64,000 bases of DNA from Triplophysa rosa (Eukaryota; Chordata; Actinopteri; Cypriniformes; Nemacheilidae), in assembly GCF_024868665.1 (NCBI RefSeq), contig NC_079898.1:21914745-21978744 (forward strand), written 5' to 3'. Each line of letters opens with the position of its first letter. The stretch's first letter is position 1. The notes under the pieces were generated by a model. That model had not been told where the DNA came from, did not search any database, and saw nothing but the letters and a program-made list of their open reading frames with translations. The translations under genes and the position numbers were made by a program. Shown piece by piece: positions 25,566 through 37,795 of the stretch.

Positions 25566-25911
25566 TCTGCCATCATTTACTCACACCCTCTCAAAAACAT
25601 CCACCATTTATGTCATTTAAAAGCACCATATTGAATTTTAATTCAACAATGACTTAGATGTTGGTCTGTTCCTCACACCAAGCTATCGTAGAATCCACAA
25701 TATCATGCATAACCTTTATGACACATTTATGGTGTTTCTTTGTCCTATTGGAAACTTGACAGCACTCGTCCCCTCTTTCATTAAATGAAATAGGTCCAGG
25801 ACATTCAACAAAATATCACCTTTTGTCTACCACAGAGGAAAGCCGTGGTTCGGAACGACATGCGGGTGAGTAAGTGATGACAGAGATTTCATTTTTCATT
25901 GAACTGTTCTG
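25566..25911. mobile_element. Eroded family A element
   Basis: CTGCCATCATTTACTCACACC at left and GGTGAGTAAGTGATGACAG with CATTGAACTGTTC at right match inner parts of family A. The terminal TTAAAGGG blocks are lost. Confidence 0.55.
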
Positions 25912-27314
25912 CAGCTTAGAACATGAGAAAAAAGTGATCAGGTGGAGTATCCTCAGGCATTCCTGCATGCAGTAAAACAATTCAGGTGGGCTCGGGGAGA
26001 CCCCTCTGCCACCAACACTAGCAGATATATACATTGTAGCGCTTTGGTGGTTGTATAATTTACAGTATGTTTTGTGGGCATTGACAAGGCAGTACCAGGT
26101 GTGGTTTTATTTATTATGAGTGTACTGGAGAAAGTGGGAAAGCTCTGGGCCATACTAGGTCAAGGACGGAACCGTAAACGTGTGTGTGACCAAATGGCTC
26201 TTGGAGCCCCGGGCCTGAAATCTCTCATAACCGCATTATATTCAGAGTGGCTCACGAATACATAGCACACGTACTGTACAAGGACTTTGACCTCAAGCCT
26301 TTGCATCTGTTAAGTTCCAGTTCTGGCATGTTATTTCTTGCTGTTGTTGTAACTTCTATTCGTAGGGTGGAAATCACTGTGTGGACATGAATTAGACACA
26401 ACCAAAAGCGGTATTTTTCTCTCATATCTACATTGTAATTCCCAATTAGCAACGGAGGCATGCCTGTGATTTGCTTTTGATCTGTTTCGCCCCATCTATG
26501 AGCCTAGACGTGACCCCCAAGTGCCCCATAGAGATGCAGCAAAGAAGTGCGACCCGAGGAGGGGTTAACAATCTCTACATTTGTACAGACAAAGCTTTTT
26601 AGATAATGTATCAATCGCGATAAGAACAAAGCCAAATTAGCCATACTGTTGAGGCAAAATGGAACGTAATTAATCCAGAATGAACGATACATTTGGAAGA
26701 TAATTCATCTTTTTATATTCTGTTAGATATAACAGCACATAATTCCTTTACTAATTCTGGGTCTTAACTAACTGATTATTCCAGAAGCCTGGATCTGTTG
26801 CAGACACTGTGGATCAATCTAGCATGTCCATGACACCACGCCACACCCCCCTTCCTTCCCTCCCTCCAACCCTCGCCACCCCCTACCCTTCCTCTGTGGC
26901 TTTCAGATGGCTTACACATTTTCCTTTTTGGTTTTTATCCTTTGGTTTTTGTTTATCCGGGTGGGAGGGGAGGGCTTGGGAGGTCAAATCCAAGCGTCTT
27001 GTAAAAAAAATGAATCCAACATGAGTTGATTTTGCATGTGTTTCTATGTGTCATATAGCTGTGCTTCTGCGCTCAATTAATACTCCCAGCTCACCACTGA
27101 TAAAGCGTTCTGTGCACTGTTCTTTGCTTTCCTTTAAACGTTAAAGATAAAAGGCAAGAAACTTGTCCATGTGTGATTTCCTTTAGCCATGTACTGCCGA
27201 GCGACTCTGCATTCTGTCAGAATTGTGCTAAGCTCTTTAATTTCCTTTTCTCTCTCTCTTTCTCAAGATTTTGTATCCAAGCCTAGTTTTCATGAACCTC
27301 TATTCTGTCCCTAG

Positions 27315-27425
27315 AATATGGAATGATCGGAGAACATACTGTTAAAAGTCAGCGACCGAGATCAGTACTTGACACAAAGAACCTACAGGAGCGAGATGAG
27401 TCTGCTAAATTTATGGCACAAACTG
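27315..27425 (+). CDS. adgrb3: adgrb3 exon: linker between CUB-like region and TSR1
   Basis: 111 nt, entered in phase 1 and left in phase 1, preceded by a CCTAG acceptor and followed by a GTAATT donor at 27426. It reads [17 protein letters not shown] and continues to [10 protein letters not shown], which aligns without gaps to the vertebrate BAI3 linker just before the first TSR. The first Glu is split: its G comes from the upstream exon outside the window. The last G joins GT at 29937 to make Gly. The segment is charged and probably flexible, with no cysteines and no recognisable domain. It is the most diagnostic piece for BAI3 because the three BAI paralogues differ strongly here, and it fixes the frame of everything downstream. 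Confidence 0.9.
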
Positions 27426-29936
27426 GTAATTCAATAGTTATGCTTCTTTCCTTTCCTATGTAAACTAAACTTAATTTTCATCTTAAGTCACTTGCATGCT
27501 CTTTTATGTACTGCACCTTTAAGTGACAATGTTTATTTATCATATTTATTTTCTCCCTCTATCACCATATTAATACGGTGAGGAAAAACAGCCGTAAGAC
27601 AGGCAGAATTGGCCACCTCTGCATACTGACAGAATACATGATTGGAATTTCAGCTTTCAATTTGTGTTGCTCTGACAGAAAATGTTATCCACTAAAAGCG
27701 GTAAATAGACCCCAGACTTTGGAGTAATAAATCAAAGATTCAAGGAGAGAGACAAACAATGTCAGATACAATGAAATAGAGAAGTTTGTCAGCTGATGTT
27801 AAAATGTTTAGAGCCAAAATAACCCTGATTTATAAAGTGCCAAATTATTTACATTATAAAATATACATACATGACATTGTTGCTTAATGATCCTTGGTAA
27901 CACTTTACAATGATGTTCTAACATTAGGTATACCATGAACTAACAATTACCAGTTTCTTATAGCGTTTCTTGATCAATGTTAAAGATTTATAATATATTT
28001 GAATATGTATCAGTATATGTGAATCAATGTTAATAAATGCTAGATGATCGTGTTACCTGATGTATGATGTATTGTAACGTGTTACCAGGTTTTGCCTTTT
28101 TCGTTTGCATTATTTTCCCTGTTTTCTTTTGAATTCCTGCATGTACTGTAGATGATTTACAGCTATTTTGGGGAGGGGCTTTAAGCAGCCATCTTATTTT
28201 TTCACCTTTCGTGTAGCGCTTAATATCATTTGATTTGCAAGTCATTGTGCATCACTAAACCTTAACAACCTTGTTTCCATTCCAATCGGTTTCTGTCTCT
28301 TTAAATGTCCATTTCTTCATTTCTGTTTATGCTAAATGTGAACAGAATGTCATTCATCCTGCATTTAGTTTCTTGTTTTCAGATTGTCTGAGTTAACGTA
28401 TCACGTCATCCACAGTTGATCCACCTTTCAATCGAATCTAAGTTCTAAAGATGAAGGAAGTGGTCATAAACCCATGTGCTAAAGGCAGGCCGGTAGATTC
28501 TCTGGAAAGTTAGTACAAACTTAAACTGATTATCCTTTTCCAGAGGATATCATTTATTATTAAATATGCTCTTCAGAATTTCAAACCGTGTTTTGGCTTC
28601 GACGCTGAAAAAAAGAGCGAATTATATCCATTATATGTTGATCGCTGTTATTATCTTTTTCAAAAGACAAAATGAAGCCATTAAAGGTCTCAATCCAACA
28701 TTTTTTCCTTGTCATGCTATCACTTTATCCAGCATCACATGGCAATTGGATTGTTATATTGTGACTTGTTAAAGTTTGGTTTGGCCATGCAGTTGCTCAT
28801 TGGGAATTACAACAGTTCCAGAGTTCAATTTCTAGCGTAAAGATATAAAAGCACCACGTTTGTTTTTAGGTGTAAGCCAGAAAGCAGTCTATGCTTTTAG
28901 ACCAACAATAAACTTTGCAATCATGTATTCTTACACCATCCAACAATGGCGATGATAAAATTCACATTATAGTCAGGAAAAAGGTTTCCAGCTAAAAGCT
29001 TTGATTGTTTGAATTCGACATAGAAATTGTGCGTTCGACCCTTCTGTAAATTGCTGTGATCTGCCGAAAACGCTGGGGGGAAATGCACCCCTGCCAATTT
29101 CTTTCTCTAATTCTAATTGATTATGCCTGAAAGAGAAAAGAGTTCAAGTTAGAGGTCTCTTCTGCTGTGGAACTGTAGTCAGTAGAAAACTAACTCCCAT
29201 CAAAAGGTCATTCTAACTTTTTAAAGCCATGTTTGCATGAATTCTGCATAGTTTATCATATTTTATATATTTATTTCATCGATTAATTTCGTTTGCCTTT
29301 TTTCTTTCAGTTTGTTCCATCAAGTTGGTTGCATGCTTTATATGAAGATGTATATGAAGCCTTAGTGTTTTTAAAATGCTAGTTAAAGCTCCCATTATGA
29401 TACAGGGTGGCCACATAGTAAAACTGATATGATCCTGCTTTGAATATGTTCTAGTGTAAAATTATTTGGAATTGCTTCTCATCACTACTGAGACATTTCC
29501 CTTCTACTTAGGTCTTATTTGGACAAAAAATCGAATATAAATATTGTATGTGGGCCACTAACAAATCATGCATATTTCTATCTTCCAGGACAGAACTGCA
29601 CAACTGTTCTCCCGGAGGTGATGGTTCATTCAAAATTTGGCTTTAACCCTCATCAAACACATGTCAAGATTGACTTGTGTTTGAAACTGAGACCTCCAGG
29701 AGCACAAGTGAGCAGTACTGGCACCTTCCTCCAACTGAACGTCATTCAGACAGGATCGTATCTAAAAGAAAAGACGCTCCCTCATGAGCCCGTCCCACTC
29801 TGGCCCCCTTTTAATATTTTTCGGTGGCCTCTTGTGTAAATTAACGAGGCCCTTAGTGCTCCTACTGGCTCCCGACCCCTCGGGGTGTCACATGACCATT
29901 TTACTGCTTTTAACTGGTGTCACCCTTCTCCTACAG
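27426..29936. other. adgrb3 intron, linker to TSR1
   Basis: 2511 bp, GTAATT to CTACAG. No repeat class recognised with confidence and no additional exon. Confidence 0.6.
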
Positions 29937-30098
29937 GTGACCCTGGTGCTGAGGAGTGGTCCCAGTGGAGCTCTTGCTCAGTTACATGCGGTCAAGGGTC
30001 GCAGGTGCGAACAAGAACGTGTGTCTCACCTTATGGATCACACTGCAGCGGCCCTTTAAGAGAATCCAGGGTGTGCAATAACACTGCCCCCTGCCCAG
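29937..30098 (+). CDS. adgrb3: adgrb3 exon: thrombospondin type 1 repeat 1
   Basis: 162 nt, phase 1 at both ends, acceptor CTACAG and donor GTAGTG. It encodes a complete TSR: the tryptophan ladder EEWSQWSSC, the CSVTCG motif, an RTRTC strand and six cysteines ending in CPG. WSQWSSC fits the C-mannosylation pattern and CSVTC fits the O-fucosylation pattern CxxS/TC (family knowledge; modification not shown). CNNTAPC contains an N-glycosylation sequon. In BAI proteins the TSRs form the extracellular ligand-binding stalk. Frame and wording match BAI3 almost residue for residue. The frame stays open upstream of the acceptor to an ATG at 29891, but that stretch shows no sign of being coding. Confidence 0.95.
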
Positions 30099-31064
30099 GT
30101 AGTGTTAGCCGCAGGCTCTGGACTCTCCCTCAGTGTCTGTAATGTATCTCTCATCTCTCGGGGCAGAGAATCTTTCTTTTATTTATCGTTTTGTTTGTTG
30201 TCATCGCTTCAAATTGTTTTATTTTTATGTTGGATGTTTTTGTTTTTATCGTCCTTATTGTTTATTCTCGTGTCTGCTCTGATATTCACATTTTCCTCTC
30301 GTTTATTTTGTCATTTATCTTGCCATGGGTTCGTTTTTATGTTGTTCCATAAATGTTCTCATTCGCATTTCCTTCACCGTTCACTATTCTCGATGTGTGA
30401 CCCAGCCAAGCTTTGTGTCTCATTCCTGCTGAAACACAAAGCGAGATTTTATGTCAGAAGCGTTCTTCTGGCGCCGAAGAAAATGTTCCCGAGTGAAAGT
30501 CCCGTGTGGCCGAAAGCGACCCGAATTAGCCTCTGGTTATAAAATCTTTAATTACTGGAGGTATAAACTTTAATTGTTAATTCTTAGAGGTGCCGTCTTG
30601 ATAGAGCTGGGTTCAATGATACGCCAAGTGCACTGAACCTGCTGTCACAAGCTAACTGGGTTTTTATCTCAAGTAAAACAACGTAAAGGGAGACTTTTTT
30701 CTTTTTTTCTTCATCATGAGCTGTAAAAATGCTGCTCAGCTCTTTTAGGACTTTTGGTATCGGTAAATTAATGCTGTTTACACATCACCTCAGCTGCATT
30801 GAACTTATGTCACGAGCTAACTGGATTTTTATTTTAAGCAAAAGGGCATGAAGAGAGACTTGTTTTGCTTACACCATTAGCTTTAAAAATGGCAATTCAG
30901 CTGTTTTAAGACTTTTTGTAAGGCTAAATCGATGTGGTTTACACAGTTGGAGGTATACAGCGCTTTCTTATACTTTGAAGAATATATAGATGTTCCGGCA
31001 CATTTATAGGTCAGTCGTTATTGTTAGCTTTGTTAGCATTGGTAGGTTAAACCGGTAAGTTTTG

Positions 31065-31082
31065 CTCTCTCTCTCTCTCTCT
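31065..31082. repeat. (CT)n microsatellite
   Basis: Nine CT units within the TSR1-TSR2 intron. Confidence 0.9.
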
Positions 31083-32454
31083 TAACAAATATAAATATAG
31101 TAACTATGAATAGGAAGAATCTATAAAAGCTGCTAATCATCTTTTTAAATGGGCTTGCTATACAGATAAGAAAGATAGTGTTCACATTTGCATTAAATTG
31201 AAAATCTTCTTTCAATGCGACATCTTCACCATTAAAGCAGCTCAGATCTGGTGTTGAAAAAGCCTCGTAGGCACATTTAAATGATATGAGGCTGGACCGC
31301 CCGGCTGGAGCTTAAAGGGAGGAAAACTAAGACCCTTGAATACTCAAATCAAACCATTTCTTTTCTCTCTGGACGTTCTTGGACGGCAGCCTAATTCATC
31401 ACAACACAACTTTTATTTTGAGGGAAGTTCTTATCAAATCGCTGTGTAATGCAGCACAAAAACGATGTTAGATAGGCCTAAATATACTATTGACTTGTAG
31501 AATAGTCTTTCACGCTATGTGTTTTATATGTGGACATTCACATATCTGACATTTCTTTGAAATTAAGGTCAGGGTGTACTTCATTACAGCCGATAATCCC
31601 AGTTTGTTAAAACAGGTGTACTGGTTTTAGTAAGAGGTCAGAAAAGGACTTTTATTCCAGTGATTTCCCAACTAAAAAAGAATGTTGTTAGCACTTTGTC
31701 TAACGTTCTCTAAAAGTTCTCTCAAAGTTATCAAAAAACTTTTTGCAGTAACGCTAAAAGAGATGTCATTGCTAATTGTCGTCAAAATGTTGGTTATTCT
31801 TAAATTGTCCGTAGAATGTTTAAAACCTTGAAATGTTCATTTTACTTTAGCTAAATGTTTTTAGAACATATTTTCTGGCTGGATTTCAACTGGTTTCAGC
31901 CCAGATTTGACTTAAGACGTCAGGTGGTGACCTTACTTACAATATTTATCATACAAAAAATTTAGTTCCTAATTGCCTTTCGCCAGTTTTGTGCCAAGAT
32001 ACTGTTGAATTTAATTAGACTTACAGCCTTTGACATCGAAAGCAACTGATGTAAAACGCTTTTCTCCTCTTCTTTAAAAGTTAATGACCCTATTTATTTT
32101 GCTCTCCTAACAATGCAGTTTAGCATTGTTTGTTCTGCAAAACAGATGTGCAGAGACCCATTTTTGAATAGCGACTCACCAGTTTAACCCCACTGGTCCA
32201 GTCCATTCATTTACCTGTAATAGCAAGTAAAAAAATGGCCCAGAAGGTGTTTGTTCACCTCATCTTATATCTCCATATAAGATGTGAATCCAGCGGATAA
32301 AAAGGCTCCCTGTTAATGGCATTGAGCTGCTTTTTGGAAATGCCTGCTGCTTCTGAGTGCTTCGGCGAGAGTTTGTTTTTAATTAATGCTCTTTGAGTGG
32401 GATTGGAGTTTTCATTATACAGTAAGAGCATTAGAGAAGGGGATTTGACTTTAG

Positions 32455-32760
32455 GGGGGAGGGGGGGCGGTGCCCGCCGGTCTTGACACTGATGACTGGA
32501 TTAAACTGGAGTGCACGCGCGAAACACTCACCTGGGACTATAAGGGCGCGGAGAGAGCCGAGACCAATTCGGCGAGGCTGCGGCGGCCCTCCTGGCGCAT
32601 CTTTCATCACACAGAGACAAAAGAGTGGCGTCGGTGCTGTGGACGTGGGGCGGAGCGGTATGCGATCGGGGAAGGTACATCGTGAAGGAAAGGAGAACCG
32701 ATGCAGTTGTTTAGATGCATTGCCGTGCCGGAACAGCTGCTGATAAACGGGCTCATTGAG
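32455..32760 (+). promoter_or_regulatory. Candidate CpG-rich internal promoter before the TSR2 exon
   Basis: By eye I count about 25 CpG dinucleotides in 32460-32740, far above the surrounding AT-rich intron. A TATA-like CTATAAGG lies at 32538-32545, between GC-rich stretches. There is no sign of a transposon. The block ends about 100 bp before the TSR2 exon, and an in-frame ATG at 32797 reads directly into that exon. The position suggests a promoter for an N-terminally shortened transcript, but nothing here proves transcription. It could also be an exonic or enhancer-type CpG block. Confidence 0.3.
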
Positions 32761-32866
32761 TCAGTGCTGGAAGTGTTTCTCTGCTGCGTTTGAGTGATGG
32801 TATGTGTGTGTGGGTGCGTGATGTTGGCGGCGTGCATGCGTCTTAACTCTTCTCCTCTTTTGGCAG

Positions 32867-33031
32867 TGCACGGCGTGTGGGAGGAGTGGTCCCCGTGGAG
32901 CCTTTGCTCTTTCACCTGCGGGCGGGGTCATCGCACCCGCACTCGGATGTGCACTCCGCCCCAGCACGGAGGAAGGGCTTGCGACGGACCCGAGACCCAA
33001 AGCAAGCTCTGCAACATTGCTCTCTGCCCAG
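32867..33031 (+). CDS. adgrb3: adgrb3 exon: thrombospondin type 1 repeat 2
   Basis: 165 nt, phase 1 at both ends, acceptor TTGGCAG and donor GTGTGT. It encodes [19 protein letters not shown], then a GRGHRTRTR strand and a tail ending NIALCPG. It has six cysteines, the W-x-x-W-x-x-C signature and CSFTC, a fit to the O-fucosylation pattern. It is a standard group-1 TSR as in BAI3. The exon is GC-rich and follows an unusually CpG-dense block (32455-32760). The frame also remains open upstream through the acceptor to an ATG at 32797, giving a hydrophobic leader-like stretch (see findings). Confidence 0.95.
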
Positions 33032-36000
33032 GTGTGTCTGCCTAAATGATTTTACAGTCCGTTGTCTGCTCGAGTTCTATTCTCCAGTCTAAATCCAGCA
33101 TTTCCCCGTTCCCTCTGGCTTTTTTCTAGCCGCTCTCCAACCTAACCGTAATCAATTTTGCTGTAAATTGAAGACCACTCCACTAATTTTTATGCGGTTG
33201 CGAGCCACCGTCCTCCGAGAATGATTTGGTGGAATTAGGCCTGACACGGAAGCCCCTCCATGTTTGATCCCGTCTATAAAGAATCAAAGCTCATCTCGCA
33301 TTGAGGTGGCTCTGGGGAGTAAGCAGCAGCTGCCAGTGGTGAATCATTACAGGATCAATTACAGAATAGTTTATTGCGTTGCACAGATAGGGAACGGATA
33401 CGCTCGCGAGGCCTCTTGGCATGTTGAAAGCAACCACGAGCCGTGTGCAATAAAACCCAAACCCAAAGGCACTGCTTCAGACTCGACACATCACGGCTAA
33501 AGTGAATTCACAAAAACACTGTGAATGATAGGCACATAGCCATGATTTCGTTTCTATGCGCTGAAAATGTTTCAGTAAGTAACTGATTGTACAATCTTGG
33601 GCAGCTTTGTTAGCCCGCTGCTTTAAAAGCCCCGGCCCATTCAGCAGAAAAAAGAAGGCAATTATCCCCTCTTTACACCTTTGTGTTTTGTTTTATAGCA
33701 TCTGCTTACCCTGCGCATATGCTGTTTTGCCAAATTCCGGTTTTCATATTTTGGTCCGAGGCTTTTAGAATTGACCTTAGAGCTCAAGTGTGATTAAAAA
33801 GCCCATTTTCACCATTTGCAATAAATTTCTTCACGGTTGAGATTGGAGGCGTTTTGTCATGCATTATGGAGAATATTCGGTACAAGAGTAGCTTTACCAG
33901 GTTACGTCGGCTAGCTGGCAGCCTATCTCAGTCACTTAGGTTGTGTTAGTTTCTTTTCCCAGGGTTAATAGGGTTATTCTGCCTGAAAGTAGCCCTAATT
34001 CAAAATATACTGTACGTGGTCGCTCTCTTTTCTGCAGTCCTGAATCTGATTACATTCTAATCAAAACATGTGTGTTCTAAAAAATGTGTTTTTTTTCTAA
34101 TACTGTACTGAAATTAAATAAAGTGTTCCATATATGAGAAGGTTGATTTTTGCATTTCTTTAAGAAAGTGTGTATGGTACAATTTGGCCAAACGGTTATA
34201 TTTGAAAAGCACATTTGCAAAAACAGATAACACTGTTTTGAACATTTTAGTAATATCAATCAAACTGCATTTGGGTTGTTTTGATGAAGTAATAATACCT
34301 AAAAACAGCGCTAACTACATAAAACATAATTAAAACATAATTTTTGAACATTTTTCAAAATGGAGTTACCTGTTTTTGCAAATAAACTCTTCATTTGCAA
34401 TTATTACAAATATTGTGATTGCAATATGACAAACATTCAACATCCCCTATTGCTCCTGCTTAAAGAATGAAAAGACATTAAAAATATTTAAACTGCAGCT
34501 CAAAACAGCATTCGCAGAAGCTACCAACGTGTTTTTTTTTTTGTCTCCAAATTAAGTCATGTTGTTCCCATTTAAGACTTCACACTTGGGTAAACTCTTT
34601 AAAAATACTAACTTAGACCACCTACAGTGACTCTAGAGTTCTATTTGCAGTTCACTTTTAGCTGTGAAAAGCTGTCCTCATACAGTACAGTACATACTAA
34701 ATTCACGCTGTTCATTTTTGGAACCCAGTCAACTAAAATAATATATTACTTAAAGCGCGCTGTAATACTCAATTCTGATTGGTCAACTGGACCATCCAGC
34801 AATTTGATGTTCCTCAATATAACAATAATAATATCATTTAATAAGTACTTATAGGTTTCAAATTAGAAAATGAAAATGACTTAAAACATGTCATCTCATG
34901 TCCAAGAAGATGCAAAAGAGGACTAGATTCGGTTCTCACGTGCTGTTTGAGATACGCGAGCGGAATGCCTCATCATACAACACGCAAAATACTGAATTGA
35001 GTTCTCTTTCACGTCTTCTTGCTCTTTATTTAGACAAATCGACACAAAATTAAGCAAAAATGGAAATATTACTAATTATCCTTAAAAAAGTCATCAATTA
35101 TGTCTTACGGGAACAAAACGCATGTGGAAACATGACGCGTGTGTTACATTATATAAGATCCGTGCATTAGGGGTGGGCGGATCGATCGAAAAGGATAGAT
35201 TATTCACCTCGGTGAATAAAAACACTGCGAACTGCGTTGTATGGCAGTGGGCCTTTGGGGGTAAAAAGCCAAAGATTGAAAGTACTTTATTATTTAAGCA
35301 CTTTATTTACTTTGTTTCTCAAACAATTGTGTGCACTTTGTTTATAAATTCACTTAAAAAAGTGTAATGAAAGGGAAACATGTTAATTTGTTCTATTATT
35401 TTGTCTAAACATAACACTGAACAAAAAAGTAAAAAAGCAGTTTTAAAATCTTTGTTCTTCAGTAATAATTTTGTCCACTTTGTTTTTTTTTTAAGCTAGA
35501 GAAGTAGTACTGGGATAACGAGAAATTGATTTGTTATAAATAGTTTTTCAGTTCTGTTAATATGTTACTAGTACTAATATGTAAAGTACTATTTTCCAGT
35601 AATAATTTGGTGCAAAGTTAATGTTTGCAAATTCGATTACAGGAATAAATAACTAAATAAATAGATTTATTTGGTTTAAATTATGTCCGGTGTTTTAAAA
35701 TCTACATGATTAATTAACCTACAAGCACATTAAGAGCACAAATCACAAAATATTTTAGTGATCATGAAAATGTATTCAGATTTAGTATATTAATGATGCA
35801 TTCGTCTGATAAATCATGACATTTCATCAACAGGAAAGTAAATGTAAGTTCAAGTGAATGCTTTTTAAAAGTAAAAAGTATTGGTATCGGTATTGATATC
35901 GGCAATACTGGCCCTGCATTTACTTGGTATCGGATCGATACCAGATTTTATAGTATCGCCCACCACTACCGTGCATCTCTTAAAGGGGCAGCAGCATAAT

Positions 36001-36655
36001 AAACGCCTCAGTTTTGTTCATCAAACAACAAAGAACGAAGACAAAAAACACTCACTGTACAATATACAACATAGACAATTACATTAACTAGTTACACACA
36101 ACACTGGCAATATATTTTTCTCTCAATTTATTTCACTCTCAAGTGACTTGAGAGGGGTTTTTTTGACAGAAAACTGACAACAATTTTAAGACAACGTGAA
36201 AATAAGTCAAACTAGCATGCTCTGTGATTTCTATGCAACTCGTGTGGGGCATGCACACAAACCGAGCCGCTCTGAGCCCACTGGCATTTTCATTATATTT
36301 TAATTAGACCCAAGTATGGTATGGTTGCCAACTGTTTCGTATTAACTAGGACGTCCCATATTTTGTCCAAAATAAGCACTTTGTGTATTATAGTGGAGAA
36401 AGATTAGAGGGTAAATAACCCCAGTAGCGAGGACATTGTTCTGCGGTGGCTAAGATTTGTCTGGGCGGTTGGTTATCACAAGCGCCCACCCAATAAGCTC
36501 GAAAGTCTAATAATCTGCTCTGAAACTTCTTTAATGTGTGCTTATAGGATATTTTGCCTGTTGTATTGTCCAGCCAGACTCTGGACACTTATTTTGTTCT
36601 CTCCGTCAAATATTCTCCCCGGATGCTTTTTTGGGTTTTGCATGGGTGGCCGCAG
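33032..36655. other. adgrb3 intron, TSR2 to TSR3
   Basis: 3624 bp. 33032-35159 shows no clear repeats; 33120-33520 is more GC-balanced and may be conserved. An 801-bp hAT-type element occupies 35168-35968. Confidence 0.5.
35168..35968. mobile_element. hAT-type short element
   Basis: Ends TAGGGGTGGGCGGATCGATC and ATAGTATCGCCCACCACTA are imperfect inverted repeats, flanked by the exact 8-bp duplication CCGTGCAT (35160-35167 and 35969-35976). The interior is AT-rich with GGTATCGG words near the right end. No transposase. Confidence 0.9.
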
Positions 36656-36820
36656 TGGACGGACAGTGGCAGGAGTGGAGCGCTTGGAGTGATTGCTCAG
36701 TGACCTGTTCCAACGGGACACAGCAGAGGAAGAGGCAATGCTCGGCAGCCGCACACGGAGGATCTGAGTGTAGAGGACACTGGGCGGAGAGCAGAGAATG
36801 CTCTAATCCTGAGTGTACAG
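36656..36820 (+). CDS. adgrb3: adgrb3 exon: thrombospondin type 1 repeat 3
   Basis: 165 nt, phase 1 at both ends, acceptor CCGCAG and donor GTATGA. It encodes [19 protein letters not shown], then [20 protein letters not shown] and [12 protein letters not shown]. All six TSR cysteines and the tryptophan ladder are present, and NGT is an N-glycosylation sequon. Wording is specific to BAI3/BAI2 repeat 3. Only 28 nt of intron separate the donor from one end of a TTAA-type short element at 36849. The frame is open upstream of the acceptor to an ATG at 36538, but that stretch looks like ordinary intron. Confidence 0.95.
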
Positions 36821-36848
36821 GTATGACTTCGGTTTTATTCTGGATCTT

Positions 36849-36910
36849 ATTAAAGGAATAGTTCACCCCAAAATAATCTGTCATTGACTCATGTTAATCC
36901 AAACTGAAAA
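36849..36910. mobile_element. Family A half-element close to the TSR3 donor
   Basis: ATTAAAGGAATAGTTCACCCC followed by CTGTCATTGACTCATGTTAA is one end of family A. The opposite end is missing. It begins 28 nt after the TSR3 exon. Confidence 0.6.
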
Positions 36911-37444
36911 GGAATTGTAGTTAACAGCCATAGTTCTGAATCACTTTCATTGCATGAGGGAAATGCCGCAAAACAGACCATAATACTGGTTTGGGATGCG
37001 AAATAATACAAATATACTTAATAAACGTATTACAGTTTTTTTCAACTGCTAACAAGCATTGTTCAATACTGAAGCCACATTTTCAAAACTCTTCACACGT
37101 TCAGCAAAACAGAAGTCTGTGCAGACCAAACTGTGACTCATTTCTCATTGCTTTCAGACAAAATGCATTCAGCGACCACATTTTTCAAAATTCACAAACA
37201 CTTTCGTCATTCATAGTCCACAACCTGCAAAACACTATGAATTTACAGCACATTTTTCAAATGCTAACACACTGCTTTCAAAATGGTTAAAAACACTTTT
37301 AAAACAGAATGATGACAAATGCATTTCTGCAGTCATAATTTAAGGTAGAGTATAGACAATTTTAACTGAAATCCTACTTTCAGTCTCATTACCATGATTT
37401 ACTGTTTTTATAAAGGGGATAGCTTGGAACTTTTGTTAGGAAAT

Positions 37445-37795
37445 ATGGATCAAAGAAGAATGGTTCAGAGAGGAAGAGCGCATGGAAGACAAAGGAGAGG
37501 AAGACCAAGACCAAGAGCCATAATCTCTGATGAGATTATTGATCATGTAGTAAATCATGATCTCTTTATCTTTGAGAGAGGCCGGTCTAAGGGTGCAACC
37601 AAATCTGCTGTGTTCAACAGTTGCATCAATAGTACAAATCTTCCGACAAAACAACAGGCGAGACAAGCATCCTTTGATGATACTATAACTGAATTAGACA
37701 TTCCAGGCGGTATTTTCCACGATGCATGGCCAGAGAAGACATCAGATGTGATGTTGATGAGAACTTGTGGCCAAATGCAAGAGAGAGGGAGGACT
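37445..37795 (+). pseudogene. Tc1/IS630-like transposase, internally deleted and frameshifted
   Basis: The N-terminal part has a basic GRQRRGRPRPRAIISDEI stretch and DHVVNHDL, the helix-turn-helix start of this transposase group. From about 37708 the +1-shifted frame reads RYFPRCMAREDIRCDVDE and NLWPNARERED, the usual C-terminus of the family. The catalytic DDE core is missing between them. The apparent 144-codon open frame (37394-37828) runs across the junction in the wrong frame for the C-terminal part. Confidence 0.7.

Larger units (their letters stand above)
21549..27314. other. 3' part of the large first intron
   Basis: No exon other than the one at 27315. Contains (TC)n at 22384-22409, a fragment at 23762-23935 with ACTCTTAAAAT and AGGAACCTTTATTTT words typical of another short element, and an eroded family A copy at 25566-25911. 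The stretch before 27315 has the expected pyrimidine-rich tract (TCCTTTTCTCTCTCTCTTTC at 27244-27263). Confidence 0.5.
30099..32866. other. adgrb3 intron, TSR1 to TSR2
   Basis: 2768 bp. Includes (CT)n at 31065-31082, a region at about 31660-31860 with repeated CGTTCTCTAAAAGTTCTCTC-like words of unknown class, and the CpG-rich block at 32455-32760. Confidence 0.55.

Noticed and set aside
1..27314. Search for the signal-peptide/CUB-like first coding exon of adgrb3
   Set aside because: That exon is normally a single open frame of more than 200 codons. No frame here approaches that length or shows CUB-type cysteines, so it lies outside the window.
29784..30059. Second open frame overlapping the TSR1 exon
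   Set aside because: Wrong frame relative to the TSR cysteine pattern; a shadow of the real exon.
30102..30542. 146-codon open frame after TSR1, rich in Leu, Phe and Ser
   Set aside because: T-rich intron sequence gives hydrophobic codons; no domain, no splice partner, no repeat-independent support.
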